Positions 7,779 through 17,350 are shown, counted from the first letter of the stretch. The stretch is 33,511 nt of DNA from Formivibrio sp. (GCA_031291275.1 JARLJJ010000221.1:1-33511), one strand, 5' to 3'. Notes: generated from the sequence alone by a model not told the origin. Numbers and translations are program-made.

Positions 7779-9677
7779 TCATTCAGGGTTGTCTGAATCA
7801 TTGCCTGCCTTGGCCGGAATTTTGCCCAAACGTGACTTGAGCGAGGTTTGTCCTGAGCCGAAAACCTGAGAGTAATGCACGGCATTGGTCATCACTTTTT
7901 TTACATAATCACGCGTTTCGCTGAACGGGATGGTTTCAATATAGATTGAGGCATCCAGTGGCTGCGTGGCTTGCCAGGCGCGGGCACGGTTTGGTCCCGC
8001 GTTGTAACCTGCGCTGGCCATAACCTGGCTTTCATTGAGTCCGCTCCATATTTCGCGCAGATAGCGGCTACCGAGCATCACGTTGGTCCGAATATCCAGT
8101 GCATCATTCGGGTTGAAACGTTTAATGCCCAATTTCCCCGCAATCCATTTGGCGGTGGCAGGCATCAGTTGCATCAGTCCGCGTGCGCCGGCGCTCGATT
8201 TGGCATCGGCGATAAAACGGCTTTCCTGGCGCATCAGACCGTAGACCCAGGCGGGGTCCAGCCCTTCAGTGCGGGCCAGTTTTTCCACAACCTCGCGGTA
8301 GGGCGTGAGGTAGCGTAACGATGCGTTATGCAATTCACGTGTGCGCTCGGCTGAATAAATGGCTCGGTCGTACCAACCCTGGCGCCGTGCAAATTCGGAT
8401 GCGGCCAACAGCATTTGGTCGGTTTGGCCGCGCATCCCCCAGTTCCATTCACGCACGGCTTCCGTGCGCCAGTTTTGCTGGAACAGCGCTTGTGCGCGTT
8501 TGACCGCTGGCCATTGTTGAACCGCACGAATTTCATCTTCGCTGGCCTGATATTGGATGCTGGCCGGTTCCAGTACGGTGCCGAGATCTTCGCGGGCAAG
8601 CAGGCTGTAAAAATCACCGCCATTGGCAATGTCCGCCAGTAGCGGGTTGGCTTCGGTGATGCGGCCGAGCTCCTTGAGCGCCCGCGCACGCCAGTAACGC
8701 CAGCAGGGTTCCTGGCGTTGTTGCTCTGGCAGCGTGTCAATACGTTCCAGGACGCCTTTCCAGTCTCCCGCACGCAGTCCGGCGCGGATCGACCAAGCTC
8801 GCGATTCCGCATCCATGCCTTCGCGTCCGCCGCGTGCGAGCCAGTCATTCGCCTGTGGATTATGTTTCTTGGCAGCTTGGACGCCGATCAGGCGCCAGGC
8901 ATATTGCCGGTCGGGCTCCGGCCAGTGAGCTTCTACCTCGGATAGCAACTGTGCCGCCCGTTCGGGCGTGTTGCGGGCAATGCGTCCCAAGCTGTAAAGG
9001 GCGAGTTCCCGTCCCGCTCGCGATTCGGCGGGTTGTGGCCAGCCCTTTTCTGGTTGGGTACGCAGGATCGAGAGCTGCTTGTAATTAATGGCGGATGCGG
9101 AGTCGATTCGCGTTGCAATTGATACCGCTAGATCAATATTGTCATTGAATAACACCAAGCGCAGGCGTTGCCAGACATCATCGCTGGTGAGCTTGCCTTG
9201 TGCCTGCAGTGCATCAAATACGGGGCCGCAGGCTTGCGGTTGGGCTTGTCCGCTGAACCAGATCGCCCGCACGGCGTTTAGTGCCTGCTCCGTACCCAAG
9301 GCCATTCCTGCTTGGGCAAAAAAACATTGCAGTTCGTTGTTCGGGTTTTCCAGTTTTGGGTATTCAGCAGCGTAGCTGGCCCAGCTTTGGCGATGCCCCA
9401 GTTCTTTCAGCCATTCGGCGCGAAATCGTTCGGCCAGCGGTGTGTCGGGATAACGCGCGAGAAAATTGTTGGCGTCTGCCTCGGGCAAGGTCGTGATCTG
9501 TGCCGTGAGCCATTGATAGCGCGGGTACATTTCCAGCGGATCGCCCAGAGCCGCTTCGCTCATGCGGGCGAGCAGAGGGAGGTTGTGGCTGCGCGAGGCT
9601 TCCAATACGGCATTCAGATCGATGCGGGCGTGGGCGGGCAGGGCAAGGCAGGCGAAGAGCAGGCAAAGTATTTTCAT
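7779..9677 (-). CDS. slt: Soluble lytic murein transglycosylase (Slt70-type)
   Basis: A 632-residue periplasmic enzyme that cleaves the MurNAc-GlcNAc bond of peptidoglycan to form 1,6-anhydro products. A signal peptide (residues 1-17, ending AHA) is followed by a long alpha-helical superhelix (about 20-440) and the C-terminal SLT domain (about 465-600). Catalytic E485 lies in MRQESRF; the SAGARGLMQLMPATA and ASAGYNAGPNRA motifs follow. Length matches E. coli Slt70. It is transcribed divergently from glyQ across about 165 bp. Its stop overlaps an ATG of the next small ORF (ATGA at 7779-7782). Confidence 0.94.
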   Translation of the reverse strand: MKILCLLFACLALPAHARIDLNAVLEASRSHNLPLLARMSEAALGDPLEMYPRYQWLTAQITTLPEADANNFLARYPDTPLAERFRAEWLKELGHRQSWASYAAEYPKLENPNNELQCFFAQAGMALGTEQALNAVRAIWFSGQAQPQACGPVFDALQAQGKLTSDDVWQRLRLVLFNDNIDLAVSIATRIDSASAINYKQLSILRTQPEKGWPQPAESRAGRELALYSLGRIARNTPERAAQLLSEVEAHWPEPDRQYAWRLIGVQAAKKHNPQANDWLARGGREGMDAESRAWSIRAGLRAGDWKGVLERIDTLPEQQRQEPCWRYWRARALKELGRITEANPLLADIANGGDFYSLLAREDLGTVLEPASIQYQASEDEIRAVQQWPAVKRAQALFQQNWRTEAVREWNWGMRGQTDQMLLAASEFARRQGWYDRAIYSAERTRELHNASLRYLTPYREVVEKLARTEGLDPAWVYGLMRQESRFIADAKSSAGARGLMQLMPATAKWIAGKLGIKRFNPNDALDIRTNVMLGSRYLREIWSGLNESQVMASAGYNAGPNRARAWQATQPLDASIYIETIPFSETRDYVKKVMTNAVHYSQVFGSGQTSLKSRLGKIPAKAGNDSDNPE

Positions 9678-9843
9678 GGTGTGACACTAGGCATTCCGAG
9701 AAGACAGGATAAGCGAGTGGGGATGCATTGTCATTTTGCGCCGTGTAACGGTTTTCACCGCGCTATCCTGATAGTGGCAAATACAAGTAAAATCGCTGGT
9801 TCCAAGTTACAGCGCCGTATTGACTGCGGCGGAGATCGAAGCG

Positions 9844-10737
9844 ATGCCAACATTTCAGGAAGTCCTGTTGACCCTGCAGAAATACTGGGCCAGGCAAGGC
9901 TGCGCATTGTTGCAGCCTTATGATATCGAAGTCGGTGCGGGCACTTTCCATACGGCTACTTTCTTGCGGGCCTTGGGGCCGGAGCCTTGGAATGCTGCCT
10001 ATGTGCAGCCTTCTCGCCGCCCCAAAGACGGGCGCTATGGCGAAAATCCCAATCGTTTGCAGCACTATTACCAGTTTCAAGTAGTGTTGAAGCCCAGTCC
10101 TGACAATATCCAGGAACTTTATCTCGGCTCACTGCGTGAGTTGGGTATCGATCCGACCGTGCATGACATCCGCTTTGTCGAGGACGACTGGGAATCGCCC
10201 ACGCTGGGTGCCTGGGGTCTGGGCTGGGAAGTGTGGCTGAACGGGATGGAAGTCACCCAGTTCACCTACTTCCAACAGGTGGGCGGTCTGGATTGCAAGC
10301 CGGTGCTGGGTGAAATTACCTATGGTGTCGAGCGTCTGGCGATGTATCTGCAGGGCGTCGAAAATGTCTATGACCTGACCTGGACCGTTTATCCGAATGG
10401 CCAGAAAGTCACTTACGGCGACATCTATCACCAAAACGAAGTCGAGCAGTCGACTTACAACTTCGAGCATTCCAACGTTGAACTGTTGTTCCGCTTGTTC
10501 AATGATTTTGAAGGCGAAGCCAAGCGCCTGATGGATGCAGGCTTGGCCTTGCCTGGCTTCGAGATGGTGATGAAGTGTTCTCACACGTTCAACCTGCTCG
10601 ATGCGCGTGGCGCGATCTCGGTAACGGAGCGAGCCGCCTACATCGGTCGAGTCCGTGCCTTGGCAAGGCAGGTGGCGCAATCCTACTTTGATAGCCGCGA
10701 AAAACTGGGCTTTCCGATGTGCAAGTTGGAAGCCTGA
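9844..10737 (+). CDS. glyQ: Glycyl-tRNA synthetase alpha subunit
   Basis: A 297-residue catalytic subunit of the bacterial alpha2beta2 glycyl-tRNA synthetase, which charges tRNA-Gly with glycine. Conserved class II blocks are clear: [26 protein letters not shown], read in parts, [11 protein letters not shown], and the C-terminal SFNLLDAR/ISVTER-type segment (here [15 protein letters not shown]). Start ATG 9844 matches the family's N-terminus and has GGAG 9 bp upstream; an in-frame TTG at 9820 is less likely. It begins the housekeeping run 9844-17309. Unusually the beta subunit gene does not follow directly: a lipoprotein gene lies between. Confidence 0.97.
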   Translation: MPTFQEVLLTLQKYWARQGCALLQPYDIEVGAGTFHTATFLRALGPEPWNAAYVQPSRRPKDGRYGENPNRLQHYYQFQVVLKPSPDNIQELYLGSLRELGIDPTVHDIRFVEDDWESPTLGAWGLGWEVWLNGMEVTQFTYFQQVGGLDCKPVLGEITYGVERLAMYLQGVENVYDLTWTVYPNGQKVTYGDIYHQNEVEQSTYNFEHSNVELLFRLFNDFEGEAKRLMDAGLALPGFEMVMKCSHTFNLLDARGAISVTERAAYIGRVRALARQVAQSYFDSREKLGFPMCKLEA

Positions 10738-10754
10738 CTTTCTGAGGACGGTCG

Positions 10755-11237
10755 ATGAGCAAGCTTTGGATGCTGCTGGTGGTCCTTGCCCTGACAGGAT
10801 GTGGCCAAAAAATTGGCTATGAGCAGGGTAAGCCCGCTGTTCCTGCGCCGAAAACCGGCGAGTGGCGGCGTTATGGCACCATGCCGGATTTCGATGTGCT
10901 GGTGAATATCGATTCGATTAGCGGCAACGCGGAATTTCCAGATGACCGAAACGTGTATGTCTGGATGGTGCAAGTTTTCTACGCTGATCAGATTGATGGC
11001 GTTTCCAAGGGGAAATTTCGCAAGAAATACACACGCCAAGCGATCGATTGTAAAACCGGTCGCATGGCTGGCATCGCAGTGGAAATGACCGATGAAAATG
11101 ATGCCGAAGTGGCTCGCTATGACGTACCGGGCTACCAATGGGAATATACCTCGCCGCCGGAAAATACTTATGGCGCCGATTTTGTGCGCCAGGTGTGCAA
11201 GATAGAAGCGGATAAACGTGCCGCCAACAAGAAATGA
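10755..11237 (+). CDS. Putative lipoprotein between glyQ and glyS
   Basis: A 160-residue protein with a short lipoprotein signal (LALTGC, lipidated C16). The mature part has a pattern of tryptophans, short beta strands and two cysteines (DCKTG and QVCKIE) that loosely resembles the surface-adhesin E/NTF2-like small lipoproteins; that link is tentative. A good ribosome-binding site (TGAGGA) precedes ATG 10755, 17 bp after glyQ, and its stop overlaps the glyS region (next in-frame ATGs at 11234 and 11249). It is therefore almost certainly co-transcribed with both synthetase subunits. No role in translation is implied by its sequence; it should be anchored in the envelope. Confidence 0.85.
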   Translation: MSKLWMLLVVLALTGCGQKIGYEQGKPAVPAPKTGEWRRYGTMPDFDVLVNIDSISGNAEFPDDRNVYVWMVQVFYADQIDGVSKGKFRKKYTRQAIDCKTGRMAGIAVEMTDENDAEVARYDVPGYQWEYTSPPENTYGADFVRQVCKIEADKRAANKK

Positions 11238-11248
11238 GACAAGCTGAA

Positions 11249-13318
11249 ATGAACCCGACCCTGCTGATTGAATTATTGACCGAAGAACTGCCACCCAAAG
11301 CGCTAGGCCGACTTGATGCGGTTTTTTCCTCCGGTATTTTTGATGAACTGGCCAAGTTGGGTTTTGTGGCCAAGGATGCGGAATACGCGGGCTTTGCCAG
11401 TCCGCGCCGCTTGGCGGTCTCGATTCCGGGCGTCGCGGCGATCCAGCCTGAGCAGCGTATTGAACGAAAGGGCCCTGCTGTGATCGCGGGGTTCAAGGAT
11501 GGGAAGCCAACGCCGGCCTTGCTTGGGTTTGCCCGTTCCTGCGGGATTGCGCCCGATCAACTCGATCAGCTGGAAAAAGGATCGGATGGCAAGCAGGAGG
11601 TATTCATCTTCCGTTCGGTCAAGCCAGGCGAAGCGCTCGTGTCGGTACTCTCCGGCATTATCGAAGCCACGTTGAAAAAGTTGCCTGCACCCAAGATGAT
11701 GCGTTGGGGCGATCGCGACGGCCAGTTTATCCGTCCGGTGCACCGACTGACCGTGTTGCACGGTACGGATGTGATTCCGGCCAAAGTGCTGCATCTGGAG
11801 TCTGGTCGCGCGACGCTTGGCCATCGTTTCCTCTCCACGGGCGAGATCGTCTTGGGACGCGCCGAGGAGTACGCGGGGAAATTGTATGAAGAAGGCCACG
11901 TGGTGGCGAACTTTGCCGCACGGCGTCATCTGATCGAAGAGCGGCTGGCTGCCGCGTGCACGGCGCAAGGCGCGCATATTGCGCCTTCGGCGGGTCTGGT
12001 CGACGAAGTGACCGCCTTGGTCGAGTGGCCCATGGTCTACGTGGGCGAGTTCAGCGCAGATTTCCTGAAAGTGCCGCAGGAATGCCTGATTCTTTCCATG
12101 CAGCAACACCAGAAATATTTCCCGCTGCTCGATGCCAACGGCAAGCTATTGCCCAAATTCCTGGTGGTTTCCAATCTGGAAACGGCCGATCCGTCGCATA
12201 TCATTCAGGGCAATGCCCGCGTGCTGCGCGCGCGACTTTCCGACGCCATGTTCTTCTTCGAGCAGGATCAAAAACATCCTCTCGAAGCACGCGTCGCCAA
12301 GTTGGGGCAGGTGGTCTATCACAACAAGATTGGCAACCAGCTTGAGCGCGTCTATCGCCTGCAGAAACTGGCGGGCGAAATTGGCCCGGTACTCGGTGCC
12401 GACAAGGCGCAGTCCGAGCGAGCCGCCTACCTGGCCAAGGCCGATTTGCTGACCGACATGGTCGGTGAATTTCCCGAGCTGCAGGGCATCATGGGCATGT
12501 ATTACGCCCGTCATGACGGCGAGCCGGAAGCGGTGGCTGCGGCGATCGAAGGTCATTATCACCCGCGCTTTGCCGGTGACAGTCTGCCGGTGGGGCCGGT
12601 CGCGACGGCCGTGGCTTTGGCCGACAAACTGGAAACCATCGTTGGCATCTACGGCATCGGCCTGATCCCGACCGGTGACAAGGACCCGTTTGCCTTGCGC
12701 CGTGCCGCACTCGGTGTGTTGCGCATGGTGTTGGGCCTGCCGCTGGATCTGCACGCCCTGCTGATGGCGACGGTGGCGACTTTCCCGGCCGGCGTGATTG
12801 CCGAGGGTACGGTGGACGGCGTGTTCGACTTCATGCTTGAGCGCCTCAAAAACTACTTGGCCAGCGATTACCCGGCAGCCGATATTGAGGCGGTACTGGC
12901 CCTCAAGCACCGCCGTCTGGATGAAGTGGTATTGCGTCTTTCGGCCGTTGCCTCGTTCAAAACTTTGCCGGAAGCCGCAGCGCTGGCTGCCGCCAATAAG
13001 CGCATCCGCAATATTCTGCGCAAGGTCGAGGGCGTGATTCCGGCGGTGAACGCAGCCTTGTTTGAAGATGCTGCAGAAATGGCGCTTCATGCCGAATATG
13101 CCAAGCTTGCGCCACAAATCGAGGCCTTGCTGGCGACAGGTGATTTTGCTGCCGCACTCAAGGCACTGGCCACGCTAAAATCACCCGTGGATGCATTTTT
13201 CGATGGCGTGATGGTGATGGCGGACGATCTGGCGGTGCGCGGCAATCGCTTGGCATTGCTGTCCGCGTTGGCTGATCTGATGAACCGTGTGGCAGAACTT
13301 TCCCTGTTGGCAGAATAA
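11249..13318 (+). CDS. glyS: Glycyl-tRNA synthetase beta subunit
   Basis: A 689-residue tRNA-recognition subunit partnering GlyQ. The N-terminus has the family hallmark LLIELLTEELPPKAL; further typical blocks are MRWGD...FIRPVH, QHQKYFP, LSDAMFFFEQD and DKDPFALRRAALG. The C-terminal region is the anticodon-binding helical domain. Length is normal. ATG 11249 places the TEELPP motif where expected; ATG 11234, which overlaps the lipoprotein stop, would add five residues. It is co-transcribed with glyQ and the lipoprotein gene, and gmhB follows after 91 bp. Confidence 0.97.
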   Translation: MNPTLLIELLTEELPPKALGRLDAVFSSGIFDELAKLGFVAKDAEYAGFASPRRLAVSIPGVAAIQPEQRIERKGPAVIAGFKDGKPTPALLGFARSCGIAPDQLDQLEKGSDGKQEVFIFRSVKPGEALVSVLSGIIEATLKKLPAPKMMRWGDRDGQFIRPVHRLTVLHGTDVIPAKVLHLESGRATLGHRFLSTGEIVLGRAEEYAGKLYEEGHVVANFAARRHLIEERLAAACTAQGAHIAPSAGLVDEVTALVEWPMVYVGEFSADFLKVPQECLILSMQQHQKYFPLLDANGKLLPKFLVVSNLETADPSHIIQGNARVLRARLSDAMFFFEQDQKHPLEARVAKLGQVVYHNKIGNQLERVYRLQKLAGEIGPVLGADKAQSERAAYLAKADLLTDMVGEFPELQGIMGMYYARHDGEPEAVAAAIEGHYHPRFAGDSLPVGPVATAVALADKLETIVGIYGIGLIPTGDKDPFALRRAALGVLRMVLGLPLDLHALLMATVATFPAGVIAEGTVDGVFDFMLERLKNYLASDYPAADIEAVLALKHRRLDEVVLRLSAVASFKTLPEAAALAAANKRIRNILRKVEGVIPAVNAALFEDAAEMALHAEYAKLAPQIEALLATGDFAAALKALATLKSPVDAFFDGVMVMADDLAVRGNRLALLSALADLMNRVAELSLLAE

Positions 13319-13409
13319 CTATTGGCCAAGGGCATGAAAAAGGTTGCTGGGTGACCTTGACGGGTCTCTTGGCAGTTCTGAAGTGCTTGGTGGCGAAGGG
13401 AGCGGAAAC

Positions 13410-13961
13410 ATGAAACTGCTGGTGCTTGATCGCGATGGCGTGATTAACGAAGATAGTCCGGATTTCATCAAGACACCGGAAGAATGGCAGGCTATTCCTG
13501 GTAGTCTGGATGCTATTTCGGCGTTGTATCGCGCCGGTTGGAGCATTGTGGTGGCCTCCAATCAGTCAGCAATTGGGCGTGGCATGATCACGGTGGAAAC
13601 GCTCAATCGTATCCATGCCAAGATGCACCGTGCTGTGGCTAATGCCGGTGGCCATATCGATGCTGTTTTCTTTTGTCCGCACGAGCCGGGCGATCACTGT
13701 GATTGCCGTAAACCCAAGCCGGGCCTGCTGCATGAAATCGCCCGTCGTTACCATATTCTGCCCATGCATATGATTATGGTGGGCGATTCAAAACGTGATC
13801 TGGAAGCAGTGGCTGCGCTGGATGGCTTGCCGATCCTGGTGCGCACAGGCAAAGGGGCCGCAACGGAAGAAGCGGGAAGTCTGCCGGCCAATACCCTGAC
13901 ATTCAATAATCTGGCTGCTGTCGCAGCCTTCCTGCTCGCCCGTGAGGGCGAGAAAGGCTGA
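13410..13961 (+). CDS. gmhB: D-glycero-beta-D-manno-heptose 1,7-bisphosphate 7-phosphatase
   Basis: A 183-residue HAD-superfamily phosphatase that removes the C7 phosphate during ADP-heptose synthesis for the LPS inner core. HAD motif I is LDRDGVIN (both aspartates), motif II is ASNQSAIGRG, and the zinc-binding loop CPHEPGDHCDCRKPKPG keeps the C-H-C-C ligands that distinguish GmhB from HisB-type relatives. Motif IV MVGDSKRDLEA is intact. Start ATG 13410 has GGGAG upstream and fits the family N-terminus; the longer frame from 13344 is unlikely to be coding. It is followed 8 bp later by plsC. Confidence 0.95.
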   Translation: MKLLVLDRDGVINEDSPDFIKTPEEWQAIPGSLDAISALYRAGWSIVVASNQSAIGRGMITVETLNRIHAKMHRAVANAGGHIDAVFFCPHEPGDHCDCRKPKPGLLHEIARRYHILPMHMIMVGDSKRDLEAVAALDGLPILVRTGKGAATEEAGSLPANTLTFNNLAAVAAFLLAREGEKG

Positions 13962-13969
13962 TTTTCTCC

Positions 13970-14710
13970 ATGATTTGGTTACGTTCGGCGTTGTTCTGGT
14001 TGGCCATCATTATTTTAACCCCGCTGTTTGCTTTGCTCGGTAACCTCATTCGCCCGCTTCCCCCGTTGCAGCGTTACCGCATCATGTCCGGCTGGGCCAA
14101 GTTCATGGTGCCTTGGCTGCGGTTGACCTGCGGTTTGAGTTATCGCGTGATTGGACAGGAAAATATTCCGGCGGGCCCTGCGATGGTGATGTGCAAGCAT
14201 CAATCGGCTTGGGAAACCATGGCTTTGCAGGTGTTCTTTCCGCCGCAAGTCTGGGTGATGAAGCGCGAAATTCTCAAATTACCTTTTTTTGGTTGGGCAA
14301 TCAGTACCTTGTCACCGATTGCCATTGACCGTACCAAACGCACCAGCGCGCAAAAAATGCTGATGGAGCAGGGGCGTGACCGCGTGGCCAAAGGTTTCTG
14401 GATCGTGATTTTTCCGGAAGGAACCCGCGTGGCGCCCGGCAAACGTGGTCAGTACAAACATGGGGGCGCACGGCTGGCAGTTGATGTTGGTGTGCCGATC
14501 GTGCCGGTGGCACTCAATTCTGGGGAATTCTGGCCACGTAATTCTTTTCTTAAGTGGCCGGGCGAGATCACGGTGGTGATCGGCAAACCGATTGAAACGG
14601 CAGGGCGCACCCCGCATGAAATTACCGCCGAGGTGGAGGGCTGGATTGAAGGTGAAATGGCGAAAATTGCCGTGCGTGGCCCGCACTTTCCCCGCAGCCT
14701 GGATCAATGA
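13970..14710 (+). CDS. plsC: 1-acyl-sn-glycerol-3-phosphate acyltransferase
   Basis: A 246-residue inner-membrane enzyme that acylates lysophosphatidic acid to phosphatidic acid. A hydrophobic N-terminal helix (about 5-27) precedes the acyltransferase motifs: HQSAWE (HX4E here, where HX4D is commoner), the VMKREILKLPFFGW block, FPEGTR and the VPIVPVALN segment. Length is normal. It lies between gmhB and a metallopeptidase gene whose ATG overlaps its stop (ATGA at 14707-14710). The gmhB-plsC pairing is common in betaproteobacteria and gives an envelope-lipid theme. Confidence 0.94.
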   Translation: MIWLRSALFWLAIIILTPLFALLGNLIRPLPPLQRYRIMSGWAKFMVPWLRLTCGLSYRVIGQENIPAGPAMVMCKHQSAWETMALQVFFPPQVWVMKREILKLPFFGWAISTLSPIAIDRTKRTSAQKMLMEQGRDRVAKGFWIVIFPEGTRVAPGKRGQYKHGGARLAVDVGVPIVPVALNSGEFWPRNSFLKWPGEITVVIGKPIETAGRTPHEITAEVEGWIEGEMAKIAVRGPHFPRSLDQ

Positions 14711-15396
14711 GTACGCGCACTCTGCAACTTCCTGGCCAAGCGCTGACCTACCAGCTCAAACGTAGTGCCAGGCGCAGTATTGGCCTGAAAATATCCCGCG
14801 ACGGTCTGACTGTGACCTTGCCGTTGCGTTTGCCAATTGTTGAAGCGGAACGCGCTGTCCGGCAAAAACTTGACTGGATTTTAGATAAATTGGCAGCGCA
14901 AGCGGAACGGCCAGCGCCTCCTGCCGCACTTGCCTGCGGCAGTCAGCTGTTATGGCTGGGGGAGCCCATTACTTTGCGCACCGGCAGTACCCGATCCCGG
15001 CTGCAGGGGGTGGAACTGCATTTGGCTTGCGCCGATCATCCTGAACAGATTACTGCCAAACTGGTGCATTTTTATCAACGCTCAGCGCGGGCGCATTTTA
15101 GCGAGCGGGTGCGGCATTGGGGCGAAACCATGGGACTGACGCCGCGCCGGTTGGCCTTGTCTTCGGCGCGTGGGCGTTGGGGAAGCTGTTCTTCATCCGG
15201 CGGTTTGCGCCTGAATTGGCGACTGATGCAGTCCCCCCCGGACGTGATCGATTACGTGGTGATTCACGAGCTGGCACACCTGGCCGAGTTGAATCATTCG
15301 CCACGGTTCTGGGCTATTGTCGAAACCCATTGCCCCGATTGGAAAACGCGACGCGACTGGCTCAAACGGAACAGCGTCCTGTTGATGGATTGGTAG
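14707..15396 (+). CDS. YgjP-type zinc metallopeptidase (M48/DUF45-like)
   Basis: A 229-residue protein with the zinc motif HELAHL (HEXXH) at about 190-195 and the third-ligand region LNHSPRFW, plus the WGSCSSSGGLRLNWRL block upstream, all diagnostic of the YgjP-like metallopeptidase family. There is no signal peptide, so it is expected in the cytoplasm. The start ATG overlaps the plsC stop by 4 bp (ATGA), indicating translational coupling. The physiological substrate is unknown for this family. Confidence 0.92.
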   Translation: MSTRTLQLPGQALTYQLKRSARRSIGLKISRDGLTVTLPLRLPIVEAERAVRQKLDWILDKLAAQAERPAPPAALACGSQLLWLGEPITLRTGSTRSRLQGVELHLACADHPEQITAKLVHFYQRSARAHFSERVRHWGETMGLTPRRLALSSARGRWGSCSSSGGLRLNWRLMQSPPDVIDYVVIHELAHLAELNHSPRFWAIVETHCPDWKTRRDWLKRNSVLLMDW

Positions 15397-15641
15397 TTGC
15401 GCATCTGCGTTGGCCGGTTGATCTTGCGGCAAGCAAATTAAGAGCTACATTCTGGTGTGATGTTCTTGCTTTCTGAGGAGGCATGCCCAATAGCCGATCT
15501 TTAGAGATGGCGTGCGGCCATGGTCGATCAGTTGGTAATAAGCACCGGAGGCCCGCATGGCGATAAGTGGAGACAAACGTTCCCTGATGGCTGGTGGTGG
15601 CGCTATGATGGCAGTTCGTTAACTATTATTCGATTATCGCC

Positions 15642-16013
15642 ATGTCGGGACTCTCCCCAACCACGCCGGTGCCCTCAGAAATAAAGCTTGATCAGTCAGC
15701 GCGCGAACTCAAGCTGGTCTATCCAGACGGCAAGAGCTTCATGCTTTCATGCGAGTATTTGCGCGTATTCAGTCCTTCGGCTCAGGTGCGCGGTCATGGC
15801 CCTGGGCAGGAAGTCTTGCAAACGGGCAAGCGCATGGTGAACATTGTGGGAATCGAACCGGTCGGCCATTACGCAGTGCGTTTCGTGTTCAGCGATGGCC
15901 ATGATACCGGGTTGTACTCCTGGGATTACCTCTATGAACTTGGATGTGATCGCGACGGCAATTGGCAGGATTATCTGGCCCAGCTTCAAGCAGCTGGTGC
16001 TTCTCGTGACTGA
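15642..16013 (+). CDS. DUF971 family protein (gamma-butyrobetaine hydroxylase-like N-terminal fold)
   Basis: A 123-residue DUF971 protein. Visible family signatures are LDQSARELKLVYPDG, CEYLRVFSPSAQVRGHG, VGIEPVGHYAVRFVFSDGHDTGLYSW and the final YLYELG. The fold is shared with the N-terminal domain of gamma-butyrobetaine hydroxylase and is sometimes associated with iron-sulfur assembly factors, but the function of the stand-alone protein is not settled. It sits 10 bp upstream of ubiE, a pairing seen widely in betaproteobacteria as I recall. The 245 bp between the metallopeptidase gene and this one holds no convincing gene, so a promoter may lie there. Confidence 0.92.
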   Translation: MSGLSPTTPVPSEIKLDQSARELKLVYPDGKSFMLSCEYLRVFSPSAQVRGHGPGQEVLQTGKRMVNIVGIEPVGHYAVRFVFSDGHDTGLYSWDYLYELGCDRDGNWQDYLAQLQAAGASRD

Positions 16014-16023
16014 AGGATAGAAA

Positions 16024-16761
16024 ATGACCGACCCAACCACCCATTTCGGTTTCAAGACGGTTCAAGAGTCTGAAAAGGCACAGAAAGTGGCCGATGTCTT
16101 TCACTCGGTTGCACAAAAATATGATGTGATGAACGATCTGATGTCGGCTGGCCTGCATCGAGTCTGGAAGTTTTTTACTATTGAAACCAGCGGCGTTCGA
16201 CCGGGCAACCGGGTATTGGATATTGCTGGTGGCACTGGGGATCTTTCCCGCGCGTTCGTCAAGAAAGTCGGGCAATCCGGCGAGGTCTGGCTGACAGATA
16301 TCAATAGCTCAATGCTGGGTGTCGGGCGGGATCGCTTGCTCGATGAAGGATTGGCGCTGCCTGTAGCGCAATGTGATGCCGAGAAACTCCCGTTCCCGGA
16401 TGGGTACTTCGATATTGTCTCGGTGGCCTTTGGTTTACGGAACATGACGCATAAGGATGCCGCGCTCAAGGAAATGTGTCGCGTGCTCAAGCCGGGTGGG
16501 CGATTGCTGGTGCTGGAATTTTCCAAAGTTTGGCAGCCAATCCAGCCGGCCTACGATTTTTATTCCTTCAAGCTATTGCCATTCATGGGCAAGCTGGTGG
16601 CCAGTGATGCGGACTCTTACCAGTATCTGGCCGAGTCGATCCGAATGCACCCGGATCAGGAAACGCTCAAGCGCATGATGCTGGACGCAGGCTTCGGTAA
16701 GGTGGATTATTTCAATCTCAGTGCCGGGATTGTCGCACTGCATAAAGGGGTGAAGCTGTGA
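16024..16761 (+). CDS. ubiE: Ubiquinone/menaquinone C-methyltransferase UbiE
   Basis: A 245-residue SAM-dependent methyltransferase that C-methylates the benzoquinol (and demethylmenaquinol) ring. Hallmarks are FGFKTV near the N-terminus, the [17 protein letters not shown] block, SAM motif [20 protein letters not shown] and [10 protein letters not shown]. An AAGGA ribosome-binding site lies 7 bp before the ATG. Its stop overlaps the GTG start of ubiJ (GTGA at 16758-16761), so the two are translationally coupled. Confidence 0.97.
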   Translation: MTDPTTHFGFKTVQESEKAQKVADVFHSVAQKYDVMNDLMSAGLHRVWKFFTIETSGVRPGNRVLDIAGGTGDLSRAFVKKVGQSGEVWLTDINSSMLGVGRDRLLDEGLALPVAQCDAEKLPFPDGYFDIVSVAFGLRNMTHKDAALKEMCRVLKPGGRLLVLEFSKVWQPIQPAYDFYSFKLLPFMGKLVASDADSYQYLAESIRMHPDQETLKRMMLDAGFGKVDYFNLSAGIVALHKGVKL

Positions 16762-17309
16762 TACTTGCCGCTGCGCTTAACCGCTTGCTCAACCACTCGC
16801 CTGAGGCTGCGGTGGAATTGGCTCGCTGGTCCGGGCGTAACGTGCGGATTGAAACTCCTCTGGTCAGTTCGACGCTGGTGCTGACTGATGATGGCCGGCT
16901 GGGCAAAACCGGGGCCGAGCCGGAAGCCACGCTGATCCTTCCCCTGTCTTTCTTCATTGTGCGTACTCACAATCCTGCGGCTGCCGCGCGGCAGATTGAG
17001 CTCTCGGGTGATGCTGAACTCGGTGGCTATGTCGGTCACGCGTTGGCCATGCTGCGTTGGGATGCTGCGGAAGATTTATCGGTGCTGGTGGGGGATGTGG
17101 TTGCGCATCGGATGGTCAAGCTTGCGGGTTTGGTTGGTGGTATTCCTGGAGCACTGGGTGGACGTTTGCTGGCGGCCTATGCCGAGTACTGGCGTGACGA
17201 GGAGCATGTTTTACCCAAGGCAGAGCAGGTTGAGCAATGGCAAAACGACGTGGATGCGCTACGAGATGATCTTGCACGACTTGAAAAACGTATTCAACGC
17301 TTGGAGTGA
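16758..17309 (+). CDS. ubiJ: Ubiquinone biosynthesis accessory factor UbiJ (SCP2 domain)
   Basis: A 183-residue protein with an N-terminal SCP2 sterol-carrier-like domain (about 15-115; [12 protein letters not shown] is typical) and a C-terminal coiled-coil helix (about 145-183). In E. coli UbiJ binds isoprenoid quinone intermediates and scaffolds the Ubi complex with UbiK. The start is GTG overlapping the ubiE stop. In many relatives ubiB follows directly; here a terminator, a spacer of about 750 bp and a diguanylate cyclase gene intervene. Confidence 0.9.
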   Translation: MILAAALNRLLNHSPEAAVELARWSGRNVRIETPLVSSTLVLTDDGRLGKTGAEPEATLILPLSFFIVRTHNPAAAARQIELSGDAELGGYVGHALAMLRWDAAEDLSVLVGDVVAHRMVKLAGLVGGIPGALGGRLLAAYAEYWRDEEHVLPKAEQVEQWQNDVDALRDDLARLEKRIQRLE

Positions 17310-17350
17310 GTGTTTTAAAAGTACATTTGCTGATGTATTGCCCTGACCGG

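Noticed and set aside
7720..7869. Plus-strand 49-codon frame with AAAGGAG before ATG 7720
   Set aside because: Antisense to the slt/RRM-like junction and no recognisable product; mentioned only in a finding.
9728..9793. Possible glyQ promoter (TTGTCA and TAAAAT)
   Set aside because: The boxes are not at a workable spacing and no alternative pair is convincing.
12146..13117. 323-codon minus-strand frame inside glyS
   Set aside because: Shadow of a conserved synthetase gene; composition is His/Gln/Arg-rich as expected for an antisense frame.
15557..15622. 21-codon frame with GGAG six bases upstream, between the metallopeptidase gene and DUF971
   Set aside because: Good ribosome-binding site but the peptide is too short and simple to support; left as possible chance. 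A nearby AGGAGG at 15476-15481 is only one base from an ATG, too close to work.
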